DNA of 64,000 nucleotides from Microbispora bryophytorum (GCF_006874465.1 NZ_VIRL01000014.1:62001-126000), one strand, 5' to 3'; counted from the first letter of the stretch, positions 1 through 9,896 are shown. Notes: generated from the sequence alone by a model not told the origin. A program made the numbers and translations.

Positions 1-1136
1 TCACCACCTATCGCAGCGAGTCCTACGACCCCGCCTCGCGCAAGCCCGAGGTGATGTACGGCGACTCGCTCGACGGCGACCTCGCCCGGCGCGACTTCGC
101 GGTCAACGCGATGGCCGTCCGCCTGCCCGGCCACGAGTTCGTCGACCCGTACGGCGGGCTGCAGGACCTCGCCGCCAAGACGCTGCGGACGCCGGGCCGG
201 CCCGAGCAGTCGTTCGACGACGACCCGCTGCGGATGCTGCGGGCGGCCAGGTTCGCGGGCCAGCTCGGGTTCACCGTGGCCCGTGAGGTCGTCGAGGCCA
301 TGACCGCGATGTCCGGCCGCATCGAGATCGTCTCGGCCGAGCGCATCCGCGACGAGCTCGACAAGCTGATCCTCGGCGCGCACCCGAGGGCCGGGCTGGC
401 GCTGCTGGTGGGGACCGGGCTCGCCGCCCACGTCCTGCCCGAGCTGCCCAAGCTGCGGCTGGAGATCGACGAGCACCACCGCCACAAGGACGTCTACGAG
501 CACACGCTGATCGTGCTGGAGCAGGCCATCGGGCTGGAGACGGCCGGCCCCGACCGGGTGCTGCGGTGGGCGGCCCTGCTGCACGACATCGGCAAGCCGA
601 AGACGCGGCGCAACGAGCCCGGCGGCCGGGTGTCGTTCCACCACCACGAGGTCGTCGGCGCGCAGATGGCCAAGAAGCGGCTCACCGAGCTCAAGTTCCC
701 CAAGGACGTGGTGTCCGACGTGTCCACGCTCGTGGAGTTGCACCTGCGCTTCCACGGCTACGGGACGGGGGAGTGGACCGACAGCGCCGTGCGCCGCTAC
801 GTCCGCGACGGGGGACATCTCCTCGAACGCCTCCACAAGCTGACCAGGGCCGACTGCACCACCCGCAACAAGCGCAAGGCGCAGGCCCTGTCGCGCACCT
901 ACGACCAGCTGGAGGAGCGCATCGCCCGGCTGGCCGAGGAGGAGGAGCTCGCCAAGATCCGGCCCGAGCTGGACGGCAACGAGATCCAGGAGATCCTCGG
1001 CGTGCCGCCGGGACCGGTCGTCGGCAGCGCATACAAGCACATGCTGGAGATCCGCATGGACCAGGGCATGATCGGCAAGGACGCCGCACGGCAGGCCCTG
1101 ATCGCCTGGGCGCGCGACAACGGGATCGTCTCGTAG
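1..1136 (+). CDS. cca: CCA-adding tRNA nucleotidyltransferase, 5' end cut off by the window
   Basis: Adds or repairs the 3' CCA end of tRNAs from CTP and ATP. The reading frame is open from base 3, so the start codon and the catalytic GDxD motif lie outside the window. What remains begins in the head domain (RRDFAVNAMAVRL, the conserved second part of the polymerase fold), continues through the nucleotide-binding region (DDPLRMLRAARFAGQLGF) and has a C-terminal HD domain with LLHDIGKP near base 580. The HD extension is typical of actinobacterial enzymes. The stop codon directly abuts the GTG of bioA. One of the two tRNA-Ser genes in this window lacks an encoded CCA and would need this enzyme. 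Confidence 0.95.
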   Translation, partial: TTYRSESYDPASRKPEVMYGDSLDGDLARRDFAVNAMAVRLPGHEFVDPYGGLQDLAAKTLRTPGRPEQSFDDDPLRMLRAARFAGQLGFTVAREVVEAMTAMSGRIEIVSAERIRDELDKLILGAHPRAGLALLVGTGLAAHVLPELPKLRLEIDEHHRHKDVYEHTLIVLEQAIGLETAGPDRVLRWAALLHDIGKPKTRRNEPGGRVSFHHHEVVGAQMAKKRLTELKFPKDVVSDVSTLVELHLRFHGYGTGEWTDSAVRRYVRDGGHLLERLHKLTRADCTTRNKRKAQALSRTYDQLEERIARLAEEEELAKIRPELDGNEIQEILGVPPGPVVGSAYKHMLEIRMDQGMIGKDAARQALIAWARDNGIVS

Positions 1137-2402
1137 GTGGACGCCGGGGAGGTCCTCCGGCTCGACCGGGAGCACGTCTGGCATCCGTACACGGCCGTGC
1201 CGTCGGGGGTGCCCGTGCACGTCGTCCGGCGGGCCGGGGGCGTGCGGATCACGCTCGGCGACGGCCGTGAGCTGATCGACGGCATGGCCTCCTGGTGGGC
1301 GGCCATTCACGGGCACAACCACCCGCGGCTCAACCGGGCCGCGCGCGACCAGATCGACGACATGGCGCACGTCATGTTCGGCGGCCTGACCCACGAGCCC
1401 GCCGTACGGCTCGCGCACCGGCTGGCCGGGATGACCGGGCTCGACCGCGTCTTCCTCGCCGACTCGGGCTCGGTCGCGGTCGAGGTCGCGATCAAGATGG
1501 CGGTCCAGTACAGCGGGCGCTCGACCCTGCTGACCGTGCGGGGCGGCTACCACGGCGACACGTTCGCCGCGATGTCGGTCTGCGACCCGGTCAACGGCAT
1601 GCACCACCTGTTCGGCGGGATGCTCCCGCGGCACGTCTTCGCGCCGGTGCCGCCGCACGACTACGGCCGCCGCCCGGTCGGGAGCCAGGAGGCCGGTCCC
1701 GACGAGGCGTATCTGGCGGAGCTCACCGCGGCCGTCGAGGCCCACGCGGACCGGCTCGCCGCGATCATCGTGGAGCCCGTCGTGCAGGGCGCCGGCGGCA
1801 TGCGGTTCTCCCACCCGGCCTACCTGCGGCGGCTGCGCGACCTGGCCGACGAGCACGGCATCCTGCTGATCGCCGACGAGATCGCCACCGGTTTCGGCCG
1901 TACGGGGGAGATGTTCGGCTGCGACCACGCCGGGATCAGGCCGGACATCATGTGCGTGGGCAAGGCGCTCACCGGCGGTTACCTGACGCTGGCCGCCACG
2001 CTGTGCACCGCGCGGGTGGCCGACCGCATCGGTGTGCTGATGCACGGCCCGACCTACATGGGCAACCCGCTCGCCTGCGCCGTGGCCGGAGCCTCGCTCG
2101 ACCTGCTCGCCGAGCGGCCCTGGAGGGAGGAGGTCGCGCGCATCGAGGCCGCGCTGCTCGACGGCCTCGCCCCGGCGGCGGGCGCCCCCGGCGTACGGGA
2201 CGTGCGGGTGCTGGGTGCGATCGGAGTGATCGAGACCGACCAGCCCGTCGATGTCGCGAAAATTCAGGACATCGTGATGGGGCACGGCGTGTGGCTGCGT
2301 CCCTTCGGCCACCTGATCTACACGATGCCGCCGTACGCCTGCACGCCCGAGGACGTGGCCCGCATCAGCGCCGCCATGGTCGCCGCCACGGCGGCGCTCT
2401 GA
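1137..2402 (+). CDS. bioA: Adenosylmethionine-8-amino-7-oxononanoate aminotransferase
   Basis: PLP-dependent transaminase of biotin synthesis: it transfers the amino group of S-adenosylmethionine to KAPA, giving DAPA. The 421-residue length is usual. Seen in the sequence: the early HVWHPYT and [14 protein letters not shown] blocks typical of BioA, the PLP-ring aspartate in [12 protein letters not shown] (Asp about 247) and the Schiff-base lysine in GKALTGGY (Lys about 276). GTG start immediately after the cca stop, so the two genes are probably co-transcribed. No bioF, bioD or bioB is present nearby. Class III transaminases look alike, but the W-W pair and His-Pro-Tyr block favour BioA. Confidence 0.93.
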   Translation: MDAGEVLRLDREHVWHPYTAVPSGVPVHVVRRAGGVRITLGDGRELIDGMASWWAAIHGHNHPRLNRAARDQIDDMAHVMFGGLTHEPAVRLAHRLAGMTGLDRVFLADSGSVAVEVAIKMAVQYSGRSTLLTVRGGYHGDTFAAMSVCDPVNGMHHLFGGMLPRHVFAPVPPHDYGRRPVGSQEAGPDEAYLAELTAAVEAHADRLAAIIVEPVVQGAGGMRFSHPAYLRRLRDLADEHGILLIADEIATGFGRTGEMFGCDHAGIRPDIMCVGKALTGGYLTLAATLCTARVADRIGVLMHGPTYMGNPLACAVAGASLDLLAERPWREEVARIEAALLDGLAPAAGAPGVRDVRVLGAIGVIETDQPVDVAKIQDIVMGHGVWLRPFGHLIYTMPPYACTPEDVARISAAMVAATAAL

Positions 2403-2445
2403 CCGAGCCGGCAGAGGTCAGCCTGCTGAGCCCAGCCTGCGGAGC

Positions 2446-3744
2446 TCAGTCGGCGGCGGGGACCGGCGGCCTGCGTACGGCGGTGGGCAGGATCATCCGG
2501 TAGACCACCGCGCCGAGCAGGTAGCCGACGCCGATCACGGCGAGCGCGAGATAGGACTTGCCGTCGGCCGGCAGCAGCGCCGCCGCCAGCACCGCGCCGA
2601 GGACCGTCATGCCGTTGAACAACATGTCGTACACGGAGAAGGCGCGGCCGAGATAGGCGTCCTCGATGTCGCGCTGCACGACGGTGTCCGCGCAGATCTT
2701 CACGCTCTGTCCAGCGACGCCGATCACCAGCCCGGCGGCGAAGATCGCCCCCTCCCGGAAGGTCGCGCACAGCGCGAACTCCAGGACTCCGCAGGTCACG
2801 AGCATTATCGGCACCCAGATCTCGATGCGGATCCGCTCGGTGGCCCACGGGGTGACCACCACCGCGGCGAAGCTCCCCGCGCCGACGGCGCCCAGCACGA
2901 GCGCGATGCCCTTGAGCGCGTCGTCGGCATCGGTGGTGAAGTGGTAGCGGTAGAGCATCACCACGGCCGCCGTCGAGATGCCGAACATCAGGCGGTGCGT
3001 CGCGACGCCGCTCAGGGCCGCCCCGGCCGAACGCCGGTGCTTGAGGTGCCGCGCGCCGTCCACCAGCCCGGCGAGCACGTGCCGTACGGCCTCGCGGGCC
3101 TGCGGCCGGTCCGGGTCGTACGCGGGGCCGAGCAGGGAGCGCTCCATCGTCCGCGCGATCAGCGCGCTCAGACCGAAGACGAGGCCGGAGCAGACCAGGA
3201 GCACGGCCACGCCCGTGTCCTCCCCTCCGGCGATCATGCGGAGCGCGACGCCGGCGCCCGCCCCGACGAACGTCACCACCGTGCCCGAGGTGGGGGTGAC
3301 CGCGTTGGCCATCATCAGGTGGTCGGACGGCACGACGTGCGGCAGCGCCGCGCTGAGGGCCGACAGGAAGAAGCGGTTGACCGCGAGGACGCCGAGCGCC
3401 GCCGCGTAGAAGACGGCGTCCGAGGCCCCCGCCGCGACGAGGACGGCGGCCAGCACCAGCAGCACTCCCCGCACGACCGGCGCGATGACGAGGATCTGCC
3501 GCCTCGACCAGCGGTCGATGAACACCCCGACGAAGGGCCCGAGGACGCTGTAGGGCAGGAGCAGCACCGCGAGGCCCGCCGCGATGGCGGTCGCGCTGGC
3601 CTGCCGTTCCGGGCTGAAGAACGCGTAGCCGCCGACGGCGAGCTGGAAGATCCCGTCCGAGAACTGCGAGACGAGCCGAGTGGCGAAAAGCCGCCGGAAG
3701 TTTCGGCCTCGCAGGACCACCCGCAGATCGGAGACGTAGGACAC
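2446..3744 (-). CDS. MFS transporter
   Basis: Integral membrane protein of 432 residues with about 10-12 hydrophobic helices and the MFS loop motif (GVFIDRWSRRQ, residues about 75-85) after helix 2. It resembles the macrolide/enterobactin-exporter branch of the major facilitator superfamily. The substrate cannot be told from sequence. It converges on bioA with a 43-base gap and diverges from idi. GTG start; a TAGGCT hexamer ends six bases before it and there is no Shine-Dalgarno sequence, suggesting a leaderless mRNA. Confidence 0.85.
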   Translation of the reverse strand: MSYVSDLRVVLRGRNFRRLFATRLVSQFSDGIFQLAVGGYAFFSPERQASATAIAAGLAVLLLPYSVLGPFVGVFIDRWSRRQILVIAPVVRGVLLVLAAVLVAAGASDAVFYAAALGVLAVNRFFLSALSAALPHVVPSDHLMMANAVTPTSGTVVTFVGAGAGVALRMIAGGEDTGVAVLLVCSGLVFGLSALIARTMERSLLGPAYDPDRPQAREAVRHVLAGLVDGARHLKHRRSAGAALSGVATHRLMFGISTAAVVMLYRYHFTTDADDALKGIALVLGAVGAGSFAAVVVTPWATERIRIEIWVPIMLVTCGVLEFALCATFREGAIFAAGLVIGVAGQSVKICADTVVQRDIEDAYLGRAFSVYDMLFNGMTVLGAVLAAALLPADGKSYLALAVIGVGYLLGAVVYRMILPTAVRRPPVPAAD

Positions 3745-3846
3745 GGCGACAGCCTACGCGGGACGATCACATCCGGGCATCCGGACCAACCCTGATAAAG
3801 CCCCCTACGTCTCCCCTGTTCCAAGGTGATCACGTACTCTCGCAGA

Positions 3847-4446
3847 GTGACTTCACAGGAACATGTCGTGCTGGTCGACGGCGAGGGCAACCCGATCGGC
3901 ACCGCTCCCAAGTCCACCGTCCACGGCGCCGACACGCCGCTGCATCTGGCGTTCTCCAGCTACGTCTTCGACCACCGGGGACGCGTGCTGCTGTCGCGGC
4001 GGGCGGGCTCGAAGCTGACCTGGCCCGACGCGTGGACCAACAGCTGCTGCGGGCACCCGCTGCCGGGCGAGCCGCTGTCGTCGGCGGTGATCCGCCGCCT
4101 CGGGTTCGAGCTGGGCCTGGACGTCGAGTCCGTCGACCTGGTCCTGCCGGGCTTCTCCTACCGGGCCGTGATGGACAACGGCACGGTGGAGAACGAGCTG
4201 TGCCCGGTCTACCGGGCCGTGGTGACCGAGGAGGCCGCGCCCAACGCCGAGGAGGTGGGCGAGGTCCGGTGGGAGCCCTGGACGCTCTTCGCCGCCGGGG
4301 TGATGAGCGGGGAGCTGGACATCTCACCCTGGGCCCGGAAGCAGGTGCCCCAGCTCGTCGCGCTCGGGCCGGACCCGCTGGCCTGGCCGGTGGCCGACGT
4401 CGCCGCCCTGCCGCCGGCCGCGCGCCCGCTCACCTCGAACCACTGA
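3847..4446 (+). CDS. idi: Isopentenyl-diphosphate delta-isomerase
   Basis: Interconverts isopentenyl and dimethylallyl diphosphate in isoprenoid synthesis. 199 residues, a type I (Nudix-fold) enzyme. The active-site cysteine lies in TNSCCGHP, the metal/catalytic glutamate in NELCPVYRA, and the Nudix-like helix is AVIRRLGFELGL, a slightly divergent form. The GTG at 3847 is preferred to an in-frame codon at 3826 because TACTCT at 3835-3840 looks like a -10 element ending six bases before it; no ribosome site is seen, so the mRNA is probably leaderless. It stands alone, divergent from the MFS gene. Confidence 0.93.
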   Translation: MTSQEHVVLVDGEGNPIGTAPKSTVHGADTPLHLAFSSYVFDHRGRVLLSRRAGSKLTWPDAWTNSCCGHPLPGEPLSSAVIRRLGFELGLDVESVDLVLPGFSYRAVMDNGTVENELCPVYRAVVTEEAAPNAEEVGEVRWEPWTLFAAGVMSGELDISPWARKQVPQLVALGPDPLAWPVADVAALPPAARPLTSNH

Positions 4447-4474
4447 CACGCTGACACGCTGACACGCGCTGACA

Positions 4475-4538
4475 TCCCGTGACTCCGGCACCCGGAGACA
4501 CGGGACCGCCCCGGTCCGATCGAGCGGAGCCGGGGCGG
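4475..4538. terminator. Twin hairpins between idi and ino1
   Basis: Two stem-loops in the convergent gap. The first (4475-4505) pairs TCCCGTG with CACGGGA and CTCCGG with CCGGAG around a CAC loop, with one A-A mismatch. The second (4506-4538) pairs CCGCCCCGG with CCGGGGCGG. There is no U-tract, as is common in high-GC actinobacteria, and either strand could be terminated. Just upstream (about 4443-4474) CTGACA occurs four times in tandem. Confidence 0.65.
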
Positions 4539-4560
4539 GACACGCGGTGGGCGACGGACG

Positions 4561-5640
4561 TCAGCGCTCGATCTCGCGGCGGATGAACTTCTCGACGGCC
4601 TCGCGGGCGTGGTCGTCGGAGTACTGCTCCGGCGGCGACTTCATGAAGTAGGACGAGGGCGACAGCAGCGGGCCGCCGATGCCCCGGTCAAGGGCGATCT
4701 TGGCCGCGCGGACCGCGTCGATGATGATGCCGGCCGAGTTGGGCGAGTCCCAGACCTCGAGCTTGTACTCCAGGTTGAGCGGGGTGTCGCCGAACGACTT
4801 GCCCTCGAGGCGGACGTAGGCCCACTTGCGGTCGTCCAGCCACGGCACGTGGTCGGACGGGCCGATGTGGACGTCGGCCTTGGCCATCTCGTGCGGGATC
4901 TGCGACGTGACCGACTGGGTCTTGGAGATCTTCTTGGACTGGAGGCGGGTGCGCTCCAGCATGTTCATGAAGTCCATGTTGCCGCCGAAGTTGAGCTGGT
5001 AGGTGCGCAGCAGCTCTACCCCGCGGTCCTCGAACAGCTTGGCCAGCACCCGGTGCGTGATCGTGGCGCCGACCTGCGACTTGATGTCGTCGCCCACGAT
5101 CGGGACGCCGGCCTCGGTGAACTTCGCGGCCCACTCGGGGTCGGAGGCGATGAAGACCGGCAGCGCGTTGACGAAGGCCACCTTGGCGTCGATCGCGCAC
5201 TGCGCGTAGAAGCGGTCGGCCTCCTCCGAGCCCACCGGGAGGTAGGACACCAGGACGTCGACCTGGGCGTCCTTCAACGCCTGGACGACGTCGACCGGCT
5301 GCTCGTCCGACTCCTCGATGATCTCGCGGTAGAACGTGCCCAGCCCGTCGAAGGTCGGGCCACGCTGCACGGTGACGCCGAGCGGCGGCACGTCGCAGAT
5401 CTTGATCGTGTTGTTCTCGGAGGCGACGATGGCCTCCGACAGGTCGCGGCCGACCTTCTTGGCGTCCACGTCGAAGGCCGCGACGAACTCCACGTCACCG
5501 ACGTGGTAGTCGCCGAACCGCACGTGCATGAGGCCCGGCACACGGGTGCCCGGATCCGCGTCCTTGTAGTAGTGGACGCCCTGCACCAGCGATGAGGCGC
5601 AGTTGCCCACACCGACGATGGCTACGCGCACCGAACCCAT
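4561..5640 (-). CDS. ino1: Inositol-3-phosphate synthase
   Basis: Converts glucose 6-phosphate to inositol 3-phosphate with NAD, the first step to phosphatidylinositol, mannosides and mycothiol. 359 residues, the short actinobacterial form. Seen: the N-terminal Rossmann motif [16 protein letters not shown], the [10 protein letters not shown] block and [13 protein letters not shown] with conserved lysines, all hallmarks of the family. ATG start with AAGGAG eight bases upstream. It lies 13 bases behind the padR gene, so both are read as one operon from the operator at 6317-6337. The same padR-ino1 pair occurs in mycobacteria. Confidence 0.96.
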   Translation of the reverse strand: MGSVRVAIVGVGNCASSLVQGVHYYKDADPGTRVPGLMHVRFGDYHVGDVEFVAAFDVDAKKVGRDLSEAIVASENNTIKICDVPPLGVTVQRGPTFDGLGTFYREIIEESDEQPVDVVQALKDAQVDVLVSYLPVGSEEADRFYAQCAIDAKVAFVNALPVFIASDPEWAAKFTEAGVPIVGDDIKSQVGATITHRVLAKLFEDRGVELLRTYQLNFGGNMDFMNMLERTRLQSKKISKTQSVTSQIPHEMAKADVHIGPSDHVPWLDDRKWAYVRLEGKSFGDTPLNLEYKLEVWDSPNSAGIIIDAVRAAKIALDRGIGGPLLSPSSYFMKSPPEQYSDDHAREAVEKFIRREIER

Positions 5641-5653
5641 AGCACTCGCTCCT

Positions 5654-6292
5654 TTACCTATCTGCCTCGGGCGTGTCCGCCCTCCGGGTCTGTTCCTGTA
5701 CGGCTTGCGCGGGATCCGGGGGGTGATCCCCCTCGCCGGGAGCCGAACGGCTCCGCCGTTCCGAGTCGATCAGCTCGTTCAGCCAGCGGACCTCGCGCTC
5801 GACCGACTCCAGCCCGTGGCGCTGGAGCTCAAGTGTGTAGCTGTCCAGTCGCTCTCTCGTACGGGCGAGAGCCTCACGGACGCGGTCGAGGCGTTCTTCC
5901 AGGCGGCTGCGACGGCCCTCCAGGATCCGGAGCCGCACCTCCGCCTCCGTGTGACGGAAGAAGGCGAAGTGGATGCCGAAGCTTTCGTCCTCCCATGAGG
6001 ACGGGCCCGACTGGCTGAGCAGCTCCTGCAACCGCTCCTTGCCCTCCGCCGTGATCTTGTAGACGATCTTCGACCTGCGGCCGAGGACCGTGTCCTCAGG
6101 GGGTTCCTCTTCGGCGATGAGGCCATCGTTGAGCAGACCCCTGAGGCAGGGATACAGCGAGCCGTAGGAGAACGCACGGAACATGCCGAGCAGCGTGTTG
6201 AGCCGTTTGCGCAGCTCGTATCCGTGCAAGGGCGTTTCGTGCAGCGATCCCAGGACGGCGAGCTCCAGCACACCTCCACGAGAGCCCGTCAC
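5654..6292 (-). CDS. PadR-family transcriptional regulator of the ino1 operon
   Basis: Winged-helix repressor-type protein of 212 residues. The N-terminal DNA-binding domain runs through [18 protein letters not shown] and [19 protein letters not shown], then a wing ([14 protein letters not shown]); the C-terminal half is a long acidic/arginine-rich coiled coil (residues about 115-180) used for dimerisation in this family. Start chosen at GTG 6292 because AGGAGGT lies eight bases upstream; the in-frame GTG at 6301 overlaps that ribosome site. First gene of the padR-ino1 operon, preceded by a perfect inverted repeat that it probably binds. Control of ino1 by this protein is inference from position. 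Confidence 0.88.
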   Translation of the reverse strand: MTGSRGGVLELAVLGSLHETPLHGYELRKRLNTLLGMFRAFSYGSLYPCLRGLLNDGLIAEEEPPEDTVLGRRSKIVYKITAEGKERLQELLSQSGPSSWEDESFGIHFAFFRHTEAEVRLRILEGRRSRLEERLDRVREALARTRERLDSYTLELQRHGLESVEREVRWLNELIDSERRSRSAPGEGDHPPDPAQAVQEQTRRADTPEADR

Positions 6293-6316
6293 TGGAACCA
6301 CCTCCTGTGTCCGGCC

Positions 6317-6337
6317 GATGTATCGACTCGATACATC
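6317..6337. promoter_or_regulatory. Perfect inverted repeat, probable PadR operator
   Basis: GATGTATCG and CGATACATC form a perfect 9-base inverted repeat with the spacer ACT. It lies 25 bases upstream of the padR start and about 80 bases ahead of the divergent DUF5318 gene. Position and symmetry suggest that PadR binds here and controls its own operon, perhaps also the divergent gene. Confidence 0.7.
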
Positions 6338-6417
6338 CGCAGGATACGTCGGGGTGTCATATATGGCAACGGGTCAACGGTTCGGCAAGATTTGGCAAAG
6401 GGTCGTAATCTGGCCGT

Positions 6418-6801
6418 ATGTGGTCACAGCGGTCGGTCGTGGACTACGGCCTCGCTAAGCGGGCGGCCGTACAGTCCGTCCGCGCCGGCCGCATGCGGGC
6501 GCGGGACGTGTGTGACGCCCACCCATATCTGCTCCGCGCGGCCCGGTTCCACGGAGAGCCGACGAGTCGCACGTGCCCCATATGCGAACGAAGGAACGTG
6601 ACCAACGTCACATACGTATATGGGGACGAACTAGGACGAGTAGCCGGCCAGGCAAAAGGGATGGCCGAGCTCACCACGATGGCCCGGGAATACCGCGAAT
6701 TCCGGGTCTACGTGGTGGAGGTCTGCCAAGGTTGTTCCTGGAACCACCTGGCGGTGTCGTTCGTCCTCGGAACAGCCGATCCCCCGGGCCCTTCTCTGTA
6801 G
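6418..6801 (+). CDS. DUF5318 family protein (Rv0049-like)
   Basis: 127-residue soluble protein conserved in actinobacteria between ino1/padR and ponA; function unknown. Two cysteine pairs (CPIC at about residue 55 and CQGC at about 103) could make a zinc ribbon. A basic N-terminal segment (YGLAKRAAVQSVRAGRM) precedes it. The ATG has no ribosome site; TAATCT at 6406-6411 ends six bases before it, so a leaderless mRNA is likely. Only 82 bases separate it from ponA, so the two are probably co-transcribed. Confidence 0.85.
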   Translation: MWSQRSVVDYGLAKRAAVQSVRAGRMRARDVCDAHPYLLRAARFHGEPTSRTCPICERRNVTNVTYVYGDELGRVAGQAKGMAELTTMAREYREFRVYVVEVCQGCSWNHLAVSFVLGTADPPGPSL

Positions 6802-6883
6802 GGCGACCTCCACCTCCAGGAGGGCGGCCAGCCGGCCTGTCGGCCGACGTCGATCAATTCCCCGAACCATCTGACGAGGACGC

Positions 6884-9874
6884 GTGACTTACAGCAGCTA
6901 CGGACCGGAGCCGACCGGCCGTCCCGAGGACGCCTCGGGCTCCGGTGGATCAGCCCGCCCTGGGCGCCGCCGTCGCTCGACCAGGGAATCCGACGAGTAC
7001 GGCGAGTACGGCGAGCCCGCCCCGCCGCGACAGCCCGGCAGGGGACCGGCCCCCCAGCCGCCCCGGGCCGCCCGGCAGGGAGACCCCGAGCGGCGCCGCA
7101 GGGAGTCGGCCGCCTTCGAGGACACGGCGGCCATGAACGCGGTGCCTCCGAGACCGGAACAGGGCTCGCCGCAGGGACCGGCACGCGGACCGGCACAGGG
7201 ACCTCAGCAGGGATCCCGGGGGCCGGTGGGCGGCGGACGCCCGCCGGCGGGCCGCGACCCGCGCCACCCCGGCGGCCCAGCCGGTCCTGGCGCTCCCGGT
7301 GGACCCGGCGCTCCCGGGGCTCCCGGTGGTCCTGGCCGGCCCGGCGTTCCCGGCGTTCCCGGCGGGGAGCAGCGCACCCAGGCGATGGGCATGCCGACGG
7401 GCGGCTTCCGCCGCGACGGCCGCGGGGACGCGGACGGGCAGAGCACCGAGGCGATCCAGACCGGCGGCCGTCGCCGCAGGCCTCCGTCCCGAGGCGGCCG
7501 TGGTCCCGGCGGCCCGGGGGGACCGGGTGGACCGGGTGGTCCGGAAGGCCCCGGCGGGCGCGGCCCCCGGGATCCACGCGATTTCGACGACTTCGACGAG
7601 GACGACGAGAAGCCGCGCCGTACGGGCTGGAAGCGCTTCCTGCCGAGCTGGAAGATCCTCGTGGCGGCCTTCACCGTGCTGGCCGCCGGCACCTTCGGCA
7701 TGATCGCGGTGGCCTACGCCAACACCCCGCTGCCGGAGGCGACGCAGGCGGAGGCCGTGGCGCAGGGCAGCGCCATCTACTACAACGACGGCAAGACGCT
7801 GATCGCCAAGGTGGGCACCCCGCGCGTCATCCTGACCGACATCAAGAAGGTGCCGACGCACGTTCAGGACGCCGTGATCGCCATCGAGAACAACACCTTC
7901 CGCACGGACAGTGGCATCTCGGTCCCCGGCATGATCAGGTCGGTCTACATGACGGCCACCGGCCAGCAGCTCCAGGGCGCCTCGACCATCACCCAGCAGA
8001 TGGCCCGCAATTACTACGACGGCCTGAGCCAGGAAGTGTCGATCAAGCGCAAGATCAAGGAGATATTCGTCGCGGTCAAGCTCGACAAGGAAATGCCCAA
8101 GGACCAGATCCTGCTGCAGTATCTCAACACGGTGCCCTTCGGCCGTGCCTACGGCATCGAGGCCGCCGCGCAGGCGTACTTCAAGAAGCACGTCGAACAG
8201 CTCACCCCGGAGCAGGGCGCCTACCTCGCCGCGCGCATCCAGACGCCCGCCCTGGACGCCGACTCCCCGCGGTTGCAGAGCCGGTTCAAGGACGTCATCA
8301 ACGCCATGGCACGGCTCGACCCGGCCAAGTACGGCAAGCTGCCGAGCACGGCCAAGTTCCCCAAGACCGTCCCGGCGAACACCAGGGACGAGTACGGCGG
8401 CCTCAGGGGTTACATGGTCGTCCAGGTGCTGGAGGAGCTGAAGACCCGGATGAATCTGCCGCCCGACCAGGTCAGGAGCGGCGGCTACAAGATCATTTCG
8501 ACCTTCGACAAGAAGCTCATGCAGGCCGCCAAGAAGGCGGTGACCGCCACCACCTCCACCATGTCGAAGGAGTTCCACGCCGGTCTGGCCGCCGTGGATC
8601 CCAAGACGGGGCGCGTGCTCGCGTTCTACGGTGGCAACGACTACGTCAAGGATCCCTGGAACGAGCCGTTCGACTCGAAGAAGCAGGCCGCCTCGGCGTT
8701 CAAGCCGTACGTGCTGGCCGCCTGGCTGGACGCCGGCTACAGCCTGAACAGCTACCTGCCCGGCAACCAGACCGTGCCCAAGGAATTGCCGGGTCAGGCG
8801 AAGGGCGGAATCACCAACGACCACTCGGTGCCCGCCGCCATCAACGCCATCTACGCGACCTCGCACTCGATCAACACGGCCTTCGCCTCGATGGCGTACA
8901 AGCTGGACGAGGCGAACGGAACGATCGGGCAGCTCAGCGCGGTGAAGCAGATCGCGGAGGAGGCCGGGCTCGGCAAGCAGCGTATGGAGGACGACGTGAA
9001 GGAGCACAAGTACCAGTTCTCCATCGGCAGCGCCCTGGTCACCCCCGTCGAGCAGGCCGCCGGCTATTCGATCTTCGCCAACGAGGGCAAGCACGTCGAC
9101 TACCACGTCGTCAAGGAGGTCCGGAAGGACAAGGCGGTCGTCATCGCCGAGCGGCGGGAGATCAAGCAGGTAATCACGCCGGAGGCGGCCGCCGACGCCG
9201 TGGCGGCCATGGAAGAGGTCCTCAAGTCGGGTACGGCGGCGGGCAAGGGCATCGGCCGCCCGGCCGCAGGCAAGACCGGCACGAACAACGACGAGAAGGA
9301 AGCCTGGTTCGTCGGCTTCACCCCGCAGTTGTCGGTCGCGGTCGGCATGTACCGCGAGCAGTGTGCGACCAAGAGCGGCAAGGTCGTGGAGCCTATCTAC
9401 TCCAACTGCCCGGACACCCCTGGCGGGAAGAAGAGCACCAAGTACGGCCCGAACAACCGCTACAGCATGCCGCATGAGGTGTCACTGGGCTTTGAGGGCG
9501 CCGGCCCGCCGACCACGATCTGGCGGACGTTCATGACGGAGGCGCTCGCGGGCAAGCCGGTCGAGCAGTTCCCGCAGAAGGTGGGGCTGGGCACCCCGGA
9601 GAACATCGTGCCGAGCCCGACGCCGAGCCCGTCGCCGACGCCGGAGGACGGCGGGTTCCCCACCGACTTCCCGACGGACTTCCCCGACGACGGCAACTGC
9701 TTCGACGGCGGACCGGGATGTGACAGCGGTGACGGCCTCGGCGACGACCAGGGCGGGGGCGGCCAGGACGGCGGTCCCGGGGGCGACGATGTCCCGTTGA
9801 ACATCAACCAGGCCCCGGCCGCCATGCCGCCCGGGTCAGGAAACGGCAGAAACGGCAGGGGCGGCGGCGCCTGA
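6884..9874 (+). CDS. ponA: Bifunctional class A penicillin-binding protein (PonA-like)
   Basis: Polymerises glycan strands and cross-links peptides in the cell wall. 996 residues: a long disordered cytoplasmic N-terminus with collagen-like Gly-Pro runs (about residues 128-165 and 205-230), a membrane helix at about 256-279, a GT51 transglycosylase domain (catalytic Glu about 335; STITQQMARNYY), and a transpeptidase domain with SxxK at Ser 604-Lys 607, SIN at 662-664 and KTG at 797-799. The Ser/Pro-rich then Gly/Asp-rich tail starts near 905. The Glu of GT51 is followed by Asn rather than the textbook Asp. GTG start. A strong terminator follows. Confidence 0.94.
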   Translation: MTYSSYGPEPTGRPEDASGSGGSARPGRRRRSTRESDEYGEYGEPAPPRQPGRGPAPQPPRAARQGDPERRRRESAAFEDTAAMNAVPPRPEQGSPQGPARGPAQGPQQGSRGPVGGGRPPAGRDPRHPGGPAGPGAPGGPGAPGAPGGPGRPGVPGVPGGEQRTQAMGMPTGGFRRDGRGDADGQSTEAIQTGGRRRRPPSRGGRGPGGPGGPGGPGGPEGPGGRGPRDPRDFDDFDEDDEKPRRTGWKRFLPSWKILVAAFTVLAAGTFGMIAVAYANTPLPEATQAEAVAQGSAIYYNDGKTLIAKVGTPRVILTDIKKVPTHVQDAVIAIENNTFRTDSGISVPGMIRSVYMTATGQQLQGASTITQQMARNYYDGLSQEVSIKRKIKEIFVAVKLDKEMPKDQILLQYLNTVPFGRAYGIEAAAQAYFKKHVEQLTPEQGAYLAARIQTPALDADSPRLQSRFKDVINAMARLDPAKYGKLPSTAKFPKTVPANTRDEYGGLRGYMVVQVLEELKTRMNLPPDQVRSGGYKIISTFDKKLMQAAKKAVTATTSTMSKEFHAGLAAVDPKTGRVLAFYGGNDYVKDPWNEPFDSKKQAASAFKPYVLAAWLDAGYSLNSYLPGNQTVPKELPGQAKGGITNDHSVPAAINAIYATSHSINTAFASMAYKLDEANGTIGQLSAVKQIAEEAGLGKQRMEDDVKEHKYQFSIGSALVTPVEQAAGYSIFANEGKHVDYHVVKEVRKDKAVVIAERREIKQVITPEAAADAVAAMEEVLKSGTAAGKGIGRPAAGKTGTNNDEKEAWFVGFTPQLSVAVGMYREQCATKSGKVVEPIYSNCPDTPGGKKSTKYGPNNRYSMPHEVSLGFEGAGPPTTIWRTFMTEALAGKPVEQFPQKVGLGTPENIVPSPTPSPSPTPEDGGFPTDFPTDFPDDGNCFDGGPGCDSGDGLGDDQGGGGQDGGPGGDDVPLNINQAPAAMPPGSGNGRNGRGGGA

Positions 9875-9896
9875 TCCACGATCCGATGTCCTGAAG

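Noticed and set aside
7250-7570. Gly-Pro repetitive DNA considered as a repeat array or CRISPR
   Set aside because: Repeat units are codons of a disordered collagen-like protein segment with no constant repeat or spacer lengths.
6950-9475. An 841-codon open frame antisense to ponA
   Set aside because: Arises from GC-biased third positions; the plus strand carries all penicillin-binding protein motifs.
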